From Sphingobacterium endophyticum (lineage in GTDB: Bacteria; Bacteroidota; Bacteroidia; Sphingobacteriales; Sphingobacteriaceae), in assembly GCF_009733535.1 (NCBI RefSeq), contig NZ_SMMI01000004.1:434001-498000 (forward strand): a stretch of 64,000 nt of DNA, read 5' to 3'. Both the position numbers and the translations under genes were made by a program. This document shows, one piece after another, positions 25,468 to 35,100 of this stretch. Positions within the stretch are counted from its first letter, which is position 1, and each line of letters begins with the position of its first letter. The notes under the pieces are model-generated. The model was not told the origin of the DNA. It did no database searches and worked only from the letters and a program-made list of their open reading frames with translations.

Positions 25468-26853
25468 ATGGCACAGACAGTAGCAGATAAATTCTTGAAG
25501 GATAGTGCTTCCAAATCATTTGATTTACAGCATCGACAAGTTATCAATAACAATATTGATAAGTATGGGGTTGCCTTTGAGAAGGGGAAAAGCAAGTTTT
25601 TTGATTTAGAGAATTCCAAGAAAAAGGCGAACTTGATTAAATGGAAGGTTATCGAAAATTTAGATCGGTACCTTTTGGACTTTGAGTCAAACTTTACAGC
25701 TAGAGGGGGAAAGGTTATTTGGGCAAATGATGCTGCCGAGGCCCGTGAGGAAATTTGGCGCATTATGGAGAATCATCAGGCAAAATCGGTTGTGAAATCA
25801 AAATCAATGGCGACAGAGGAAATTGAACTCAACCATTTCCTAGAATCTAAGCAAATTGAAACCATCGAAAGCGATTTAGGCGAATTCATTATCCAATTAT
25901 TGGGTCAGAAACCCTATCACTTTGTAACGCCGGCCATGCATTTGAGCCTGGAGGAAATTGCTAAATTATTTCATGAGAAATTTGATACGCCTTTGGAAGC
26001 ATCGGCAGAGGAACTGACCATGAAAGCTCGGGAAATTCTGAGGGAAAAATATACAACTGCAGACATTGGAATTACAGGAGCTAATTTTCTACTTGCCGAT
26101 ACGGGGGGTATTGCAATTACCGAGAATGAAGGAAATGCAAGATTAACTACTACCTTTCCAAAAGTACATATTGCCGTTGTCGGTATTGAGAAGATCCTAC
26201 CAAGCATCAATGACTTGGATTTATTTTGGCCCTTGCTATCAACCCATGGCACTGGACAAAATCTAACGGTTTACAATACCGTTTTAACTGGTCCGAGGAA
26301 GAATACTGAATATGATGGTCCCGAGGAGATGTATGTAATCTTGTTGGACAATGGCAGGACAAATGTTTTAGAACAAAAAGATCAAAGACAAGGCTTGTAC
26401 TGCATTCGCTGTGGAGCATGTCTTAATGTTTGCCCCATCTATCAAAATATTGGTGGCCATACTTATGAGACAACCTATCAAGGACCGATTGGATCCTTAA
26501 TTTCACCACATCTGAATGGGATGAAAGAATTTAAACATTTAAGTTATGCATCGTCATTATGTGGAAAATGTACTGAGGTCTGTCCGGTTGGCATTGATAT
26601 TCAAAAAATGCTCTTGTTAAACAGAAGGGATGCTGTTCAGCAGGATATCGTCACATCTGTTGAGAAAAAGGGTTGGAGCATGTTCACATGGGCAATTCAA
26701 AAAAGAAAGATCATTGATTTCTTCGGTGGGAAGACAAAGAACTTCTTTATAAGGAATTTCTTTAAAAAAGCCTGGGGCAATCAGCGCGAACTGCCTAAAC
26801 TGGCGGATAAATCTTTCACCCAACAATGGAAAGAAAAGCAAAAAGATAAATAG
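25468..26853 (+). CDS. lutB: LutB-type lactate-utilisation iron-sulfur protein
   Basis: 461-residue cytoplasmic protein of the LutB/LldF family. The N-terminal two thirds is the LUD domain (ITGANFLLADTGGIAITENEGNARL at about 200-225). Two 4Fe-4S motifs follow, CIRCGACLNVCP (about 312-323) and CGKCTEVCP (about 369-377), then a C-terminal helical tail. LutB acts with LutA and LutC in oxidising L-lactate to pyruvate; neither is adjacent here, nor is a lactate permease, so the partners must be encoded elsewhere. Length is normal. The stop codon lies inside a bidirectional terminator. Confidence 0.9.
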   Translation: MAQTVADKFLKDSASKSFDLQHRQVINNNIDKYGVAFEKGKSKFFDLENSKKKANLIKWKVIENLDRYLLDFESNFTARGGKVIWANDAAEAREEIWRIMENHQAKSVVKSKSMATEEIELNHFLESKQIETIESDLGEFIIQLLGQKPYHFVTPAMHLSLEEIAKLFHEKFDTPLEASAEELTMKAREILREKYTTADIGITGANFLLADTGGIAITENEGNARLTTTFPKVHIAVVGIEKILPSINDLDLFWPLLSTHGTGQNLTVYNTVLTGPRKNTEYDGPEEMYVILLDNGRTNVLEQKDQRQGLYCIRCGACLNVCPIYQNIGGHTYETTYQGPIGSLISPHLNGMKEFKHLSYASSLCGKCTEVCPVGIDIQKMLLLNRRDAVQQDIVTSVEKKGWSMFTWAIQKRKIIDFFGGKTKNFFIRNFFKKAWGNQRELPKLADKSFTQQWKEKQKDK

Positions 26854-26893
26854 AAGAAAAAAGAGATGCCTTTCGGCGTCTCTTTTTTCTTCT
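26852..26893. terminator. Bidirectional terminator shared by lutB and the VWA gene
   Basis: A 19-bp stem (26852-26870 with 26875-26893, one G-U pair) and a 4-base TTTC loop, with A-rich left and T-rich right arms, so it can end transcripts from both sides. The TAG stop of lutB (26851-26853) and the TAG stop of the convergent gene (26894-26892) sit at the stem ends. Confidence 0.9.
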
Positions 26894-28760
26894 ATTTATT
26901 TGAATCCAGAATAGACTTACTATCTTCTGCCATTCTAATAAACTCAGCTCTGTATCCTTCATCGTCTTTTCCTTTTGCAGCTTTAGCTCTAGCAATCAAA
27001 TTCTCAAAACTAGAGTTTTGTTTATAGCTTGAGTTACGCAACAACATTCCAAATTCTGCTACGGCAGTTGCAAAACGAAAGTCTTCAGAAACGGCATCCA
27101 ATGCATGTACATTATTTTTAACAACAGTTTGCTGTAATTGGCTTTTTTCAGATTGGGGATCTTTATAGCGGAATTTTACTGTTGCTAATTCTCCATTTTT
27201 AGAACCTAAATTAGGCTTGTCAGTTTCTTGATATTTCAATTTATCGACAGTTCCAATAATGGAACTTTTAACACCTACTGGAATTACTTCGTAGATAGCG
27301 GTCACTGTATGTCCTACTCCCATATCACCGCCAATTTTAGCATCATTATTAAAATCTTCAGCATCCATTAACCGGTTTTCATATCCAACCAAGCGATAGG
27401 CTTGAACATATGCAGGATTAAATTCTACTTGAATTTTCACATCCTTAGCAACAGTAAATAAAGTCCCCCCAAATTCCGTCACCATTGCTTTGCGTGCTTC
27501 TGAAATATTATCGATGTAGGCATAATTACCGCGGCCTTTGTCTGCTAATATTTCCATTTTTTTATCCTTAATATTTCCCATTCCGTATCCTAATACAGTC
27601 AGGTTAACACCGCTTTCACGTTCCTTAGCTATTAAATCTTCCATTGCCTCATCACTAGATTCACCCACATTAAAATCACCATCAGTAGCTAGGATAATCC
27701 GATTATTCCCTGCTTTAATAAAGTTATGACGAGCGATTTGATATGCTTTTTTAATTCCTGCCCCACCTGCTGTAGAACCACCTGCAGTTAGCTCATCAAT
27801 AGCGGTTTTAATTTTCATTTTTTGGTCACCTTTGGTGCTTTCCAAATGAACGGATGCATTACCAGCATAAGTAACGATTGCTACTTTATCTTCAGCCCTG
27901 AGTTGATCGACTAATAATTTAAGAGAGGATTGAACCAAAGGCAATTTATTTGCAGCCATCATCGATCCTGAAACATCAATTAAGAACACCAAATTAGAAG
28001 CCTTTAGGTTTTCCTTTGGGATATCTTTGGCCTTTAAGGCAATGCGCATCAATTGATGCTCTTTGTTCCAAGGAGAGGTAGATAGTTCCGTATAGATTTT
28101 AACAGGGTCTGAATTCTGAGGCCCTTGCAGGTTATACTGAAAATAATTTATCATCTCCTCTACCCTTACAGCATCTTTTGGAGGCAATTGTCCGGAATTG
28201 ATCATTCTTCTAACGTTGCTATAAGAAGCCGCATCCACATCAACCGCAAAAGTAGAAAGGGCTTCCTTTTTTGGAGAGATAAATCCATTTTCTTCAAACC
28301 TATCATAACTTTCTGTATTTGAATCTTGGTATGGCCTAGGCATGATCCTTCTTTCATAACCAACATGAACACCGGCTACTTTACCTTGAAGAACTTGTGC
28401 CCGATTCATCGAAACCGTCTTATTGTTTTGGGAACTTCCAACAATAACGACCTCATCCAGAAGCATTTCTTTGGGCCTTAATAAAATATTTATTTCTTTT
28501 TTGTGACCTACTTTAATCTTTTGTTCAGCATAACCCACATAGTTAAAGGTTATGAAATCGGAGTTTTCTGCCTGAATGATATAATTACCTTGCTGATCAG
28601 TTGCAGCCTTGTTGGATTTACCGTCAACCGTAACCACCACACCTGCAAGGGCTTGCTTGGTATCATTATCTTTTACGGTACCTTTAATTGTTCTTTCCTG
28701 AGCTAGTCCATTACTTCCTAGAGTAAACAAAAGGACTATAAAAGCGAATATTTTGTTCAT
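26892..28760 (-). CDS. Secreted von Willebrand factor A protein, YfbK type, with carboxypeptidase-like N-domain
   Basis: 622 residues from the ATG at 28760; a longer frame to 28847 would add 29 residues before an obvious signal peptide (MNKIFAFIVLLFTLGSNGLAQ) and overlap the divergent sigma gene, so I reject it. Order: signal peptide 1-21; CarboxypepD_reg beta-sandwich about 25-97; LDEVVIVG (101-108) and LQGKVAGV (124-131), which are plug-region signatures of SusC-type receptors; YfbK N-terminal region (about 170-220); VWA domain with MIDAS D-V-S-G-S at 262-266 and TDGD at about 354; YfbK C-terminal region (DUF3520-like). Probably periplasmic or surface exposed. It is divergent from an ECF sigma/anti-sigma pair, which suggests a shared regulon. 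Function unproven. Confidence 0.85.
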   Translation of the reverse strand: MNKIFAFIVLLFTLGSNGLAQERTIKGTVKDNDTKQALAGVVVTVDGKSNKAATDQQGNYIIQAENSDFITFNYVGYAEQKIKVGHKKEINILLRPKEMLLDEVVIVGSSQNNKTVSMNRAQVLQGKVAGVHVGYERRIMPRPYQDSNTESYDRFEENGFISPKKEALSTFAVDVDAASYSNVRRMINSGQLPPKDAVRVEEMINYFQYNLQGPQNSDPVKIYTELSTSPWNKEHQLMRIALKAKDIPKENLKASNLVFLIDVSGSMMAANKLPLVQSSLKLLVDQLRAEDKVAIVTYAGNASVHLESTKGDQKMKIKTAIDELTAGGSTAGGAGIKKAYQIARHNFIKAGNNRIILATDGDFNVGESSDEAMEDLIAKERESGVNLTVLGYGMGNIKDKKMEILADKGRGNYAYIDNISEARKAMVTEFGGTLFTVAKDVKIQVEFNPAYVQAYRLVGYENRLMDAEDFNNDAKIGGDMGVGHTVTAIYEVIPVGVKSSIIGTVDKLKYQETDKPNLGSKNGELATVKFRYKDPQSEKSQLQQTVVKNNVHALDAVSEDFRFATAVAEFGMLLRNSSYKQNSSFENLIARAKAAKGKDDEGYRAEFIRMAEDSKSILDSNK

Positions 28761-28839
28761 GATTAGTAAATTTTGACAAGGGATGCAGAAAAAATCAAAT
28801 TTCCATAAACGAGAAAAAAAAATTATTTTTCGGCAGTAA

Positions 28840-29415
28840 ATGAGCACGAGGACCTTGTCAAAACAGAAGAATCTAACAGATGAAGATCTACTAAAGGAGT
28901 ACCTACAGGATGGCGACCTAGGCCCTCTTGGCGACCTCTATCAAAGGCATAGTGAAATGGTCTATTATGTGTGTTTACGCTATTTTAAGGAACCAGAACG
29001 AAGTAAAGATGCGGTTATGCAAATCTTTGAAGAGCTCATCGAAAAAGTAAAAAAGCAAGAAATTCAAGACTTCCCCCGTTGGCTCTATGTGGTCAGTAAG
29101 AATCATTGTCTGATGTCCCTCCGATCGGCCAAAAATAAGACAGAAATTGTTACAGATAATTTTGTGGAATTTTCAATGAACTTGCATCAAGAGGAAAATT
29201 ATCAAGAAAGGGAGGAACAGTTATTGAGATTAGAAAGCTGTTTAGAAACGTTAATCGAGAAACAGAAAATGAGCATTCAATTGTTCTTTATTGAACAGAA
29301 ATGCTACAAAGAAGTGGTAGAATTGACGGGATATAGCATGAATGATGTTAAGAGCTATATTCAAAACGGCAAAAGGAATTTAAAAAACTGTATGGAAAGG
29401 AATTCTCATGATTAA
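28840..29415 (+). CDS. ECF-type RNA polymerase sigma factor
   Basis: 191-residue sigma-70 family protein with only regions 2 and 4. Region 2 (about 17-90) includes LYQRHSEMVYYVCLRYF and the DAVMQIFEELIEK stretch, then FPRWLYVVSKNHCLMSLRS. Region 4 (about 130-185) has the helix-turn-helix CYKEVVELTGYSMNDVKSYI followed by QNGKRNLKNCM. Bacteroidota ECF factors of this kind are usually held by a membrane anti-sigma factor, and the next gene, overlapping by 8 bases, has that architecture. It is divergent from the VWA protein gene across 79 bp, where a target promoter might lie. Confidence 0.88.
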   Translation: MSTRTLSKQKNLTDEDLLKEYLQDGDLGPLGDLYQRHSEMVYYVCLRYFKEPERSKDAVMQIFEELIEKVKKQEIQDFPRWLYVVSKNHCLMSLRSAKNKTEIVTDNFVEFSMNLHQEENYQEREEQLLRLESCLETLIEKQKMSIQLFFIEQKCYKEVVELTGYSMNDVKSYIQNGKRNLKNCMERNSHD

Positions 29416-30706
29416 GAATTTTGACATAGCATATTTACGCAAATACGTTAACGGAGAATTGACTAGCTCCGAGATGTATGCTATTGAAAAAGCTTCGCAT
29501 GAGGATGAGCTATTGATGGACATTATTTTAGGATTGGAAGAAGAAAAAGAACTACAATCCGAGTTGGATATTTCAGAGATTCATTCTGCAATTTATGAGC
29601 GAACTCATCCTGCAAAGATCCGTTCAATAAAATCCTATCGTTTCCTATCGATTGCTGCATCACTTTTATTAGCCCTTGGGATTGGAGCAATTTGGTATTT
29701 AAATCGAGATGATCAAAATAAGGTTGAAATGACGATGGAAGCGGCATCGGTCGATCAATCAGAACCAGCCACGGACACAACATTAAACAGTATCAATGTT
29801 GACAGTCTTGAAGGACGTACTGAGGAAGATCAGTTAATAGCCATGGCAACTCCGGAGGCTCAATTACCATCAAAAGATCAAGTTTTGCAATCGGACAAAA
29901 AAATAAGCAGTTCTAGCAAGAAAAAGACTGTGGAAGATATTTTAGCTGACCGCGAAGAGGTCTTTTTAAGAGAGGTTCCTAAGGCAGATACGAGTTCATT
30001 TCATAATAAATATGATAACAGGGTTGCATATACCCCCCAATATAAAAGGTCTGCAAGTTCGGATGTAATTTTATTGAATGGTAATAATTTAGCTGCCGAA
30101 CAATTAGCAGGGCGGGCAGCAGGAGTAAATGTTAATCGAGTTAGTTCCTTACAGGATGTTAAAAAACTTGCTACTGGCCGTGTATTGGACCGCCAATCAG
30201 GAAGACCAATTGTCAGTGCATCTGTGCGCGATATTAAAACCAACGATGTGGTCATGACCGATTCTTCCGGTCAATATGTAATGCCACTAACTTCTGATAA
30301 TCAGAAACTGGAAGTACTATCCCTTGGCTACGAACAGCAAGAAATCATAGCAAGCAACAATAAAATCGTACAATTAAAACCTAATTTTGATCAGTTGGAT
30401 GAAGTTGTTGTGGTGGGATATGCTGGTAAAGCATCAAAATTCAAATCCGAACCACTAGTAGGTTGGGTTGCCTATAAGAAATATATCAACGACAATTCCT
30501 ATCAAACCTTATTAGGAAAAGGATCCGTCACTCTTGTATTCGATATTAATTCCTTCGGAAGACCAATAGATATTACGGTCAAAAAATCTAGCAATCCCGA
30601 CCTAAACCAAAAGGCCATACAAATCATCCAAAATGGTCCCGACTGGAAAAAAGGCAATGACGGAAAGAAAATTGAAGTGAGGGTGGATTTTGGCCGTAAG
30701 GAGTAG
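29408..30706 (+). CDS. Membrane anti-sigma-like protein with carboxypeptidase-like and TonB C-terminal domains
   Basis: 432 residues, coupled to the sigma gene by an 8-base overlap. Residues 1-75 are a charged helical cytoplasmic part resembling an anti-sigma domain (FDIAYLRKYVNGELTSSEMYAIE...). One transmembrane helix lies at 79-97. The periplasmic part has a Ser/Lys/Asp-rich linker (105-215), a fragment LLNGNNLAAEQLAGRAAGVNV (222-242), a CarboxypepD_reg-like domain (about 257-325), LDEVVVVGY (330-338) and a TonB C-terminal-like domain (about 372-430, GSVTLVFDINSFGRPIDITV). The SusC-like motifs are in unusual order. Likely an anti-sigma factor sensing an envelope signal; a TonB-like energising role is also possible. 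The stop codon touches the inverted repeat at 30703. Confidence 0.75.
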   Translation: MIKNFDIAYLRKYVNGELTSSEMYAIEKASHEDELLMDIILGLEEEKELQSELDISEIHSAIYERTHPAKIRSIKSYRFLSIAASLLLALGIGAIWYLNRDDQNKVEMTMEAASVDQSEPATDTTLNSINVDSLEGRTEEDQLIAMATPEAQLPSKDQVLQSDKKISSSSKKKTVEDILADREEVFLREVPKADTSSFHNKYDNRVAYTPQYKRSASSDVILLNGNNLAAEQLAGRAAGVNVNRVSSLQDVKKLATGRVLDRQSGRPIVSASVRDIKTNDVVMTDSSGQYVMPLTSDNQKLEVLSLGYEQQEIIASNNKIVQLKPNFDQLDEVVVVGYAGKASKFKSEPLVGWVAYKKYINDNSYQTLLGKGSVTLVFDINSFGRPIDITVKKSSNPDLNQKAIQIIQNGPDWKKGNDGKKIEVRVDFGRKE

Positions 30707-31068
30707 TTAGTAGTAAGTAGTTAGTATTTAGAACTGGAATCCGTCAAGATTAATCTAATAATCTGGACAAGGTTCTAATATCTGATGTCTCCAAATCCCC
30801 AAACCCATTTTAACTTTATTTGATAAAAATGCCAAAAGTATAAAACCGGTCAACTCTATTTAGGGATGGACATATGTCTTTTTTCAAATATCTACTATCA
30901 ACCGTCTATTGTCTTTAGCTTAAAATCCCATCGGGATGGCATATCTATAGCCAGACCCTGCGGGTCTGGAATAAGCGTTAATTCCAAAACAACTCCGTAG
31001 GAGTGACATGTTAATAGCCGTTTTGTCTTTTGTCTAACTACTAAATACTAACTACTAACTACTATATA
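30703..31068. repeat. Inverted-repeat-bounded intergenic element with triloop hairpins
   Basis: Fills the 367-bp gap before tsaD. The left end (30703-30730, TAGTTAGTAG-type 7-mer repeats ending in TATTTAG) and right end (31041-31068, CTAAATACTAACTACT...) are near-perfect inverted copies, about 25 of 28. Inside are three hairpins with 3-base loops: ATCCC-ATC-GGGAT (30925-30937), CCAGACCC-TGC-GGGTCTGG (30951-30969) and ACTCC-GTA-GGAGT (30992-31004). The first and third are followed by related tails, GGCATATCTATAGCC and GACATGTTAATAGCC. No open reading frame. Similar short hairpin repeats are, as I recall, common between Bacteroidota genes. Confidence 0.7.
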
Positions 31069-31073
31069 CTATC

Positions 31074-32075
31074 TCACACCTTCATCCTAGCAAGAGGTGC
31101 GACGTCTTGGCTGATAAAGTCTTTTTTGAGGAATTTTTGGTATCCGGCGATTGCGATCATGGCAGCGTTGTCGGTGCAGTATTCGAATTTTGGGATAAAG
31201 ACATTCCAATTATATTTTTGGCCCATTTCGATAAGGCTGTTTCGGAGGCCGGAGTTTGCTGACACGCCACCTGCGATTGCGATATCCTTAACACCGGTTA
31301 ATTTTGCGGCTTTTTTAAGTTTATTTAGCAGAATGGAAACGATACGGCTTTGGACAGATGCACAGAGGTCGTCCATTTTCTCTTCCAAAAAATTGGGGTT
31401 CTTTTTTATTTCATCCTGTACTAAATAAAGAATGGCAGTTTTTAGACCTGAAAAACTAAAATTAAGTTCAGGAATTTGAGGTTCTGGAAGTTTAAATGCA
31501 TTCGGATCACCTTCTTGAGCATGTTTATCAATTAAAGGGCCACCAGGATATGGGAGGTTCAGAATTTTCGCTGTCTTATCGAAGGCTTCGCCGGCAGCAT
31601 CATCGAGAGTTTCACCCAGCAATTCCATTTCAAAATAATCTTTTACCAATACGATCTGGGTATGTCCGCCAGAAACTGTAAGGCATAAGAATGGGAAATT
31701 TGGTTTTGGATTATCGATAAAATGTGCCAAAATATGCGCCTGCATATGATTTACTTCTATCAAAGGGATATCCAGAGCAAGAGCGAAAGACTTTGCAAAT
31801 GAAGTTCCTACCAATAAAGCACCTAAAAGTCCGGGGCCACGCGTAAAAGCTACTGCATCTACATCATTTTTCCGTATTTTAGCAGCAGCGATAGCTTGGT
31901 CTACCGTGGGAATGATATTTTGTTGATGTGCTCGAGAAGCTAACTCAGGAACCACACCCCCATATTTAGCATGAATTGCTTGACTAGCAATAATATTTGA
32001 CTTAATTTCGCCGTCTATACATATAGAGGCCGAAGTTTCATCACATGAAGATTCTATTCCTAGAATAATGGCCAT
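31074..32075 (-). CDS. tsaD: tRNA N6-adenosine threonylcarbamoyltransferase TsaD
   Basis: 333-residue ASKHA-fold catalytic subunit that transfers threonylcarbamoyl to A37 of ANN-decoding tRNAs. N-terminal ILGIESSCDETSASI, the metal-binding HMQAHILAH (H-x-x-x-H) at about 108-116, FLCLTVSGGHTQIVLV (about 129-144), DDAAGEAFDKTAKIL, and the C-terminal IAGGVSANSGLRN with CTDNAAMIA (about 300). Standard length. It stands alone, divergent from tamB; tsaB is elsewhere in the window. Confidence 0.97.
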   Translation of the reverse strand: MAIILGIESSCDETSASICIDGEIKSNIIASQAIHAKYGGVVPELASRAHQQNIIPTVDQAIAAAKIRKNDVDAVAFTRGPGLLGALLVGTSFAKSFALALDIPLIEVNHMQAHILAHFIDNPKPNFPFLCLTVSGGHTQIVLVKDYFEMELLGETLDDAAGEAFDKTAKILNLPYPGGPLIDKHAQEGDPNAFKLPEPQIPELNFSFSGLKTAILYLVQDEIKKNPNFLEEKMDDLCASVQSRIVSILLNKLKKAAKLTGVKDIAIAGGVSANSGLRNSLIEMGQKYNWNVFIPKFEYCTDNAAMIAIAGYQKFLKKDFISQDVAPLARMKV

Positions 32076-32133
32076 TTTGAGAGAAGTATAAATTTTAATT
32101 TACAAAAGTATCAAAAAAATACTTAAAATAACG

Positions 32134-35100
32134 TTGATTAGTGTGCTCAGCATCTTGGCCTTGCTGTCTATACTTCTATTCTCTCTACAGTTTTCATCTG
32201 TTCAAACATTTGTTACCAAAAGAGTCGCTAAATATTTATCGAAAGAATTGAATGCGAAGGTTGAAATTGGAAGCATATATTTCAAACCATTTTCAGAGCT
32301 TAACATCTATGATTTCAAATTAGCGGATTCCAATGGCACACCTATCCTATCTGCTAAAAAATTAAATGCAGATTTAGTGTTAACTGATTATTTTCAGAAC
32401 AAGATTGTCATTGAGAAACTGAATATCGAAAAGGCCTATGTAGATTTCCAGGTTTATAAGGACAGTTCCAATATAAAATTTCTGATTGATTACTTTACAC
32501 CGAAAGAGAAAAAGAAGACAGGTGAGAAGAAACAGATGGAGCTAAAGCTCTATGCCTTAAACTTAGTTGATAATCATATTAAGATTCTGAATCATACCCA
32601 AAAACATCATAGTCGCGGAGTAGATTTTTCAGATATAGAGCTCACTCATTTTTCAGCGAACCTGAGTAATATTCAGCAGGATTCCAGTACCCTCAAAACC
32701 AAAATAAAGAAATTAACATTTCAGGAAAAGTCTGGATTTATCTTAAGGAATTTGAATGCAGATGCGATTATTACAGGACAAAGTATGGAGTTTAATCAAC
32801 TTCGGCTTCAGACCAATAACTCCACTTTAGGTAACAATCTAAAATTCACCTATAAGAAGTTTGCTGATTTCGGAGACTTTGTAAAAAAGGTTGAAGTTAC
32901 TTCAGATATGGAAAAAGTATTTGTTGACTCCAAGGATATAGAATATTTTGCTCCAGATATGAAATCCGTGCGCTTTAAGGCGCATGTAAATCAAGGAAGG
33001 GTGACTGGAACAGTTGCCAATATGCGGGTTCGAAATGCCGATATTAAAACAGGTGATGCCACACGTTTGATCGGTGATTTTACGATCAAAGGTCTTCCAG
33101 ACATCAATAAAACAATTTTTGATTTCCAAGCTGAACAGTTATTAACTACAGCAAAAGATGTAGAAAAGCTAGTTCCGGAACTGTCAAATAAAAATTCTTT
33201 TACCTTACCTGAGCAACTACATAATTTAGGCACCATATCATTTACTGGAAGCTTTAAAGGGTTGTATAATTTATTTGATGTAAAAGGTGATTTCAAAACA
33301 GATCTTGGGATTATACATACTGAAAGTAAAATTGACATACAGAAAAATATCTTATATGCTGGACATGTTCGGTCAGAAGAGTTCCAAATAGGGAATTTAA
33401 TCAACAGCAATACAATTAAAAATTCTGCTATCAACTTAGATTTTGACGGTCAAAACTTAGATTTCAAAGAAATCCAACTCAATTTAATTGGAGACCTTCG
33501 CAATCTTCAGATTGGGAATTATCAGTACGATAGTGTCTCGGTAGATGCTTTTCTATTTGAGCAACAAATAGAGATGAATGGTCATATTAGCGACAGGAAT
33601 ATTGCATTGGCCTATGACTCTAAGATCAATCTAGAGGAATCAAAGCAATTGTATATAGTTGATGCGCAAATTGAGAAAATCAATTTAAAGAATTTAGGTC
33701 TGTTCGAAAAAGACAGTATCATTATTTACGATTCGAATATCAGCACGCTTCTGACAGGAAATAATCTGAATAACCTTAATGGGGATTTGCGAGCGAACCA
33801 AATATCAATGGAAACCTCCAAGGGAAGATTCACGATTGATGATGTTTATTTTGCTGCTGAGGGGAATGAAACGGATAAGCTATTAACATTAAAATCGAAT
33901 GTTATGGATGCTGAGATGAAAGGGATCATAGATTTAAACACCTTGATACCTTACTTTAAGGCATTGGCTATGCGATATGCACCAGCAATAGGGTTGGAGA
34001 CCGAGCCATACAACCCGCAAATCTTTGACCTGGACTTAAATATTAAATCCTTTGAACCCGTCTCTGCTTTCCTGGATCCTACCCTTACTTTGGAAGATGG
34101 AGCCACATTGGAAGCGCACTTCTCCTCTGAAGATTTTACGGCCCAATTTGAGGCATTCAGTCCTTTTGTCAAATATCAAGGAGTCAATCTACAGAATCTA
34201 AGAATTGTTGAAAATGCTAATGAACATGCTTTTTCATTAAATGTAAAAGCAGATAAGGCTTTCCTAACAGACAGCATTTTTGTCAATAACATTGAAATCA
34301 ATAATATCCTAGCAAAGGACAGCCTCTTATTTAATATAAAAGGTGCCGAAGATACAGAGCAGAATTACATGCGTCTTAATGGTAATATTCACTTTGCGCA
34401 TAATAAACCTGCTTATATTCGATTTGACGAATCGACCATTGTTATCAATCATGAGCCTTGGGTTTTTAATACCGATGCAGAGATGCGTGTCTCCAAGGGA
34501 AAATTCTATTTAAACAATTTAATTGCGTCACAAGGCAATCAAAGTGTAGAGTTTAATGGGGTTCTTTCCAATGAAGATGATAAACTAGAGATAGAATTCA
34601 GCAGGTTTAATCTTCATTCCATAGAAAGCATTACCAAGCCTATTGGCATTGAATTAGGCGGCGAATTAAACGGAAATATTGAGATCCATTCCATATTTAA
34701 GAAACCATACTTATCCGCAAATATCAGTACAACACCATTGGTTTGGAATCAGATTCCTATAGGTCAGATGGTTTTATTAGCGGATTTTGATCCAGAAATA
34801 AAAGTAGCTAATATAGATTTTCAATTATTGGATGATCGAAAAAGAGGACTAACCTTAAATGGTACTTATGAGGTTGTTGAAGGTGAACAAGCCATTAATT
34901 TAAAGGGTAAATTAAATCAAGCTGAATTAATATTATTCCAACCGTTCATCCGGAACTTAGCATCTGATCTTCAAGGCAAGATGGATGCAGACCTTCAAAT
35001 AGTAGGAACTTTAAAAGATCCTCAGATTAATGGGACTGCACAAATTGAAAGTGCAGGATTTAAGGTAAACTATTTAAAAACTGCCTATAATTTGAATAAT

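Noticed and set aside
28761..28847. N-terminal extension of the VWA protein to base 28847
   Set aside because: It would precede a clean signal peptide starting at 28760 and overlap the divergent sigma-factor start.
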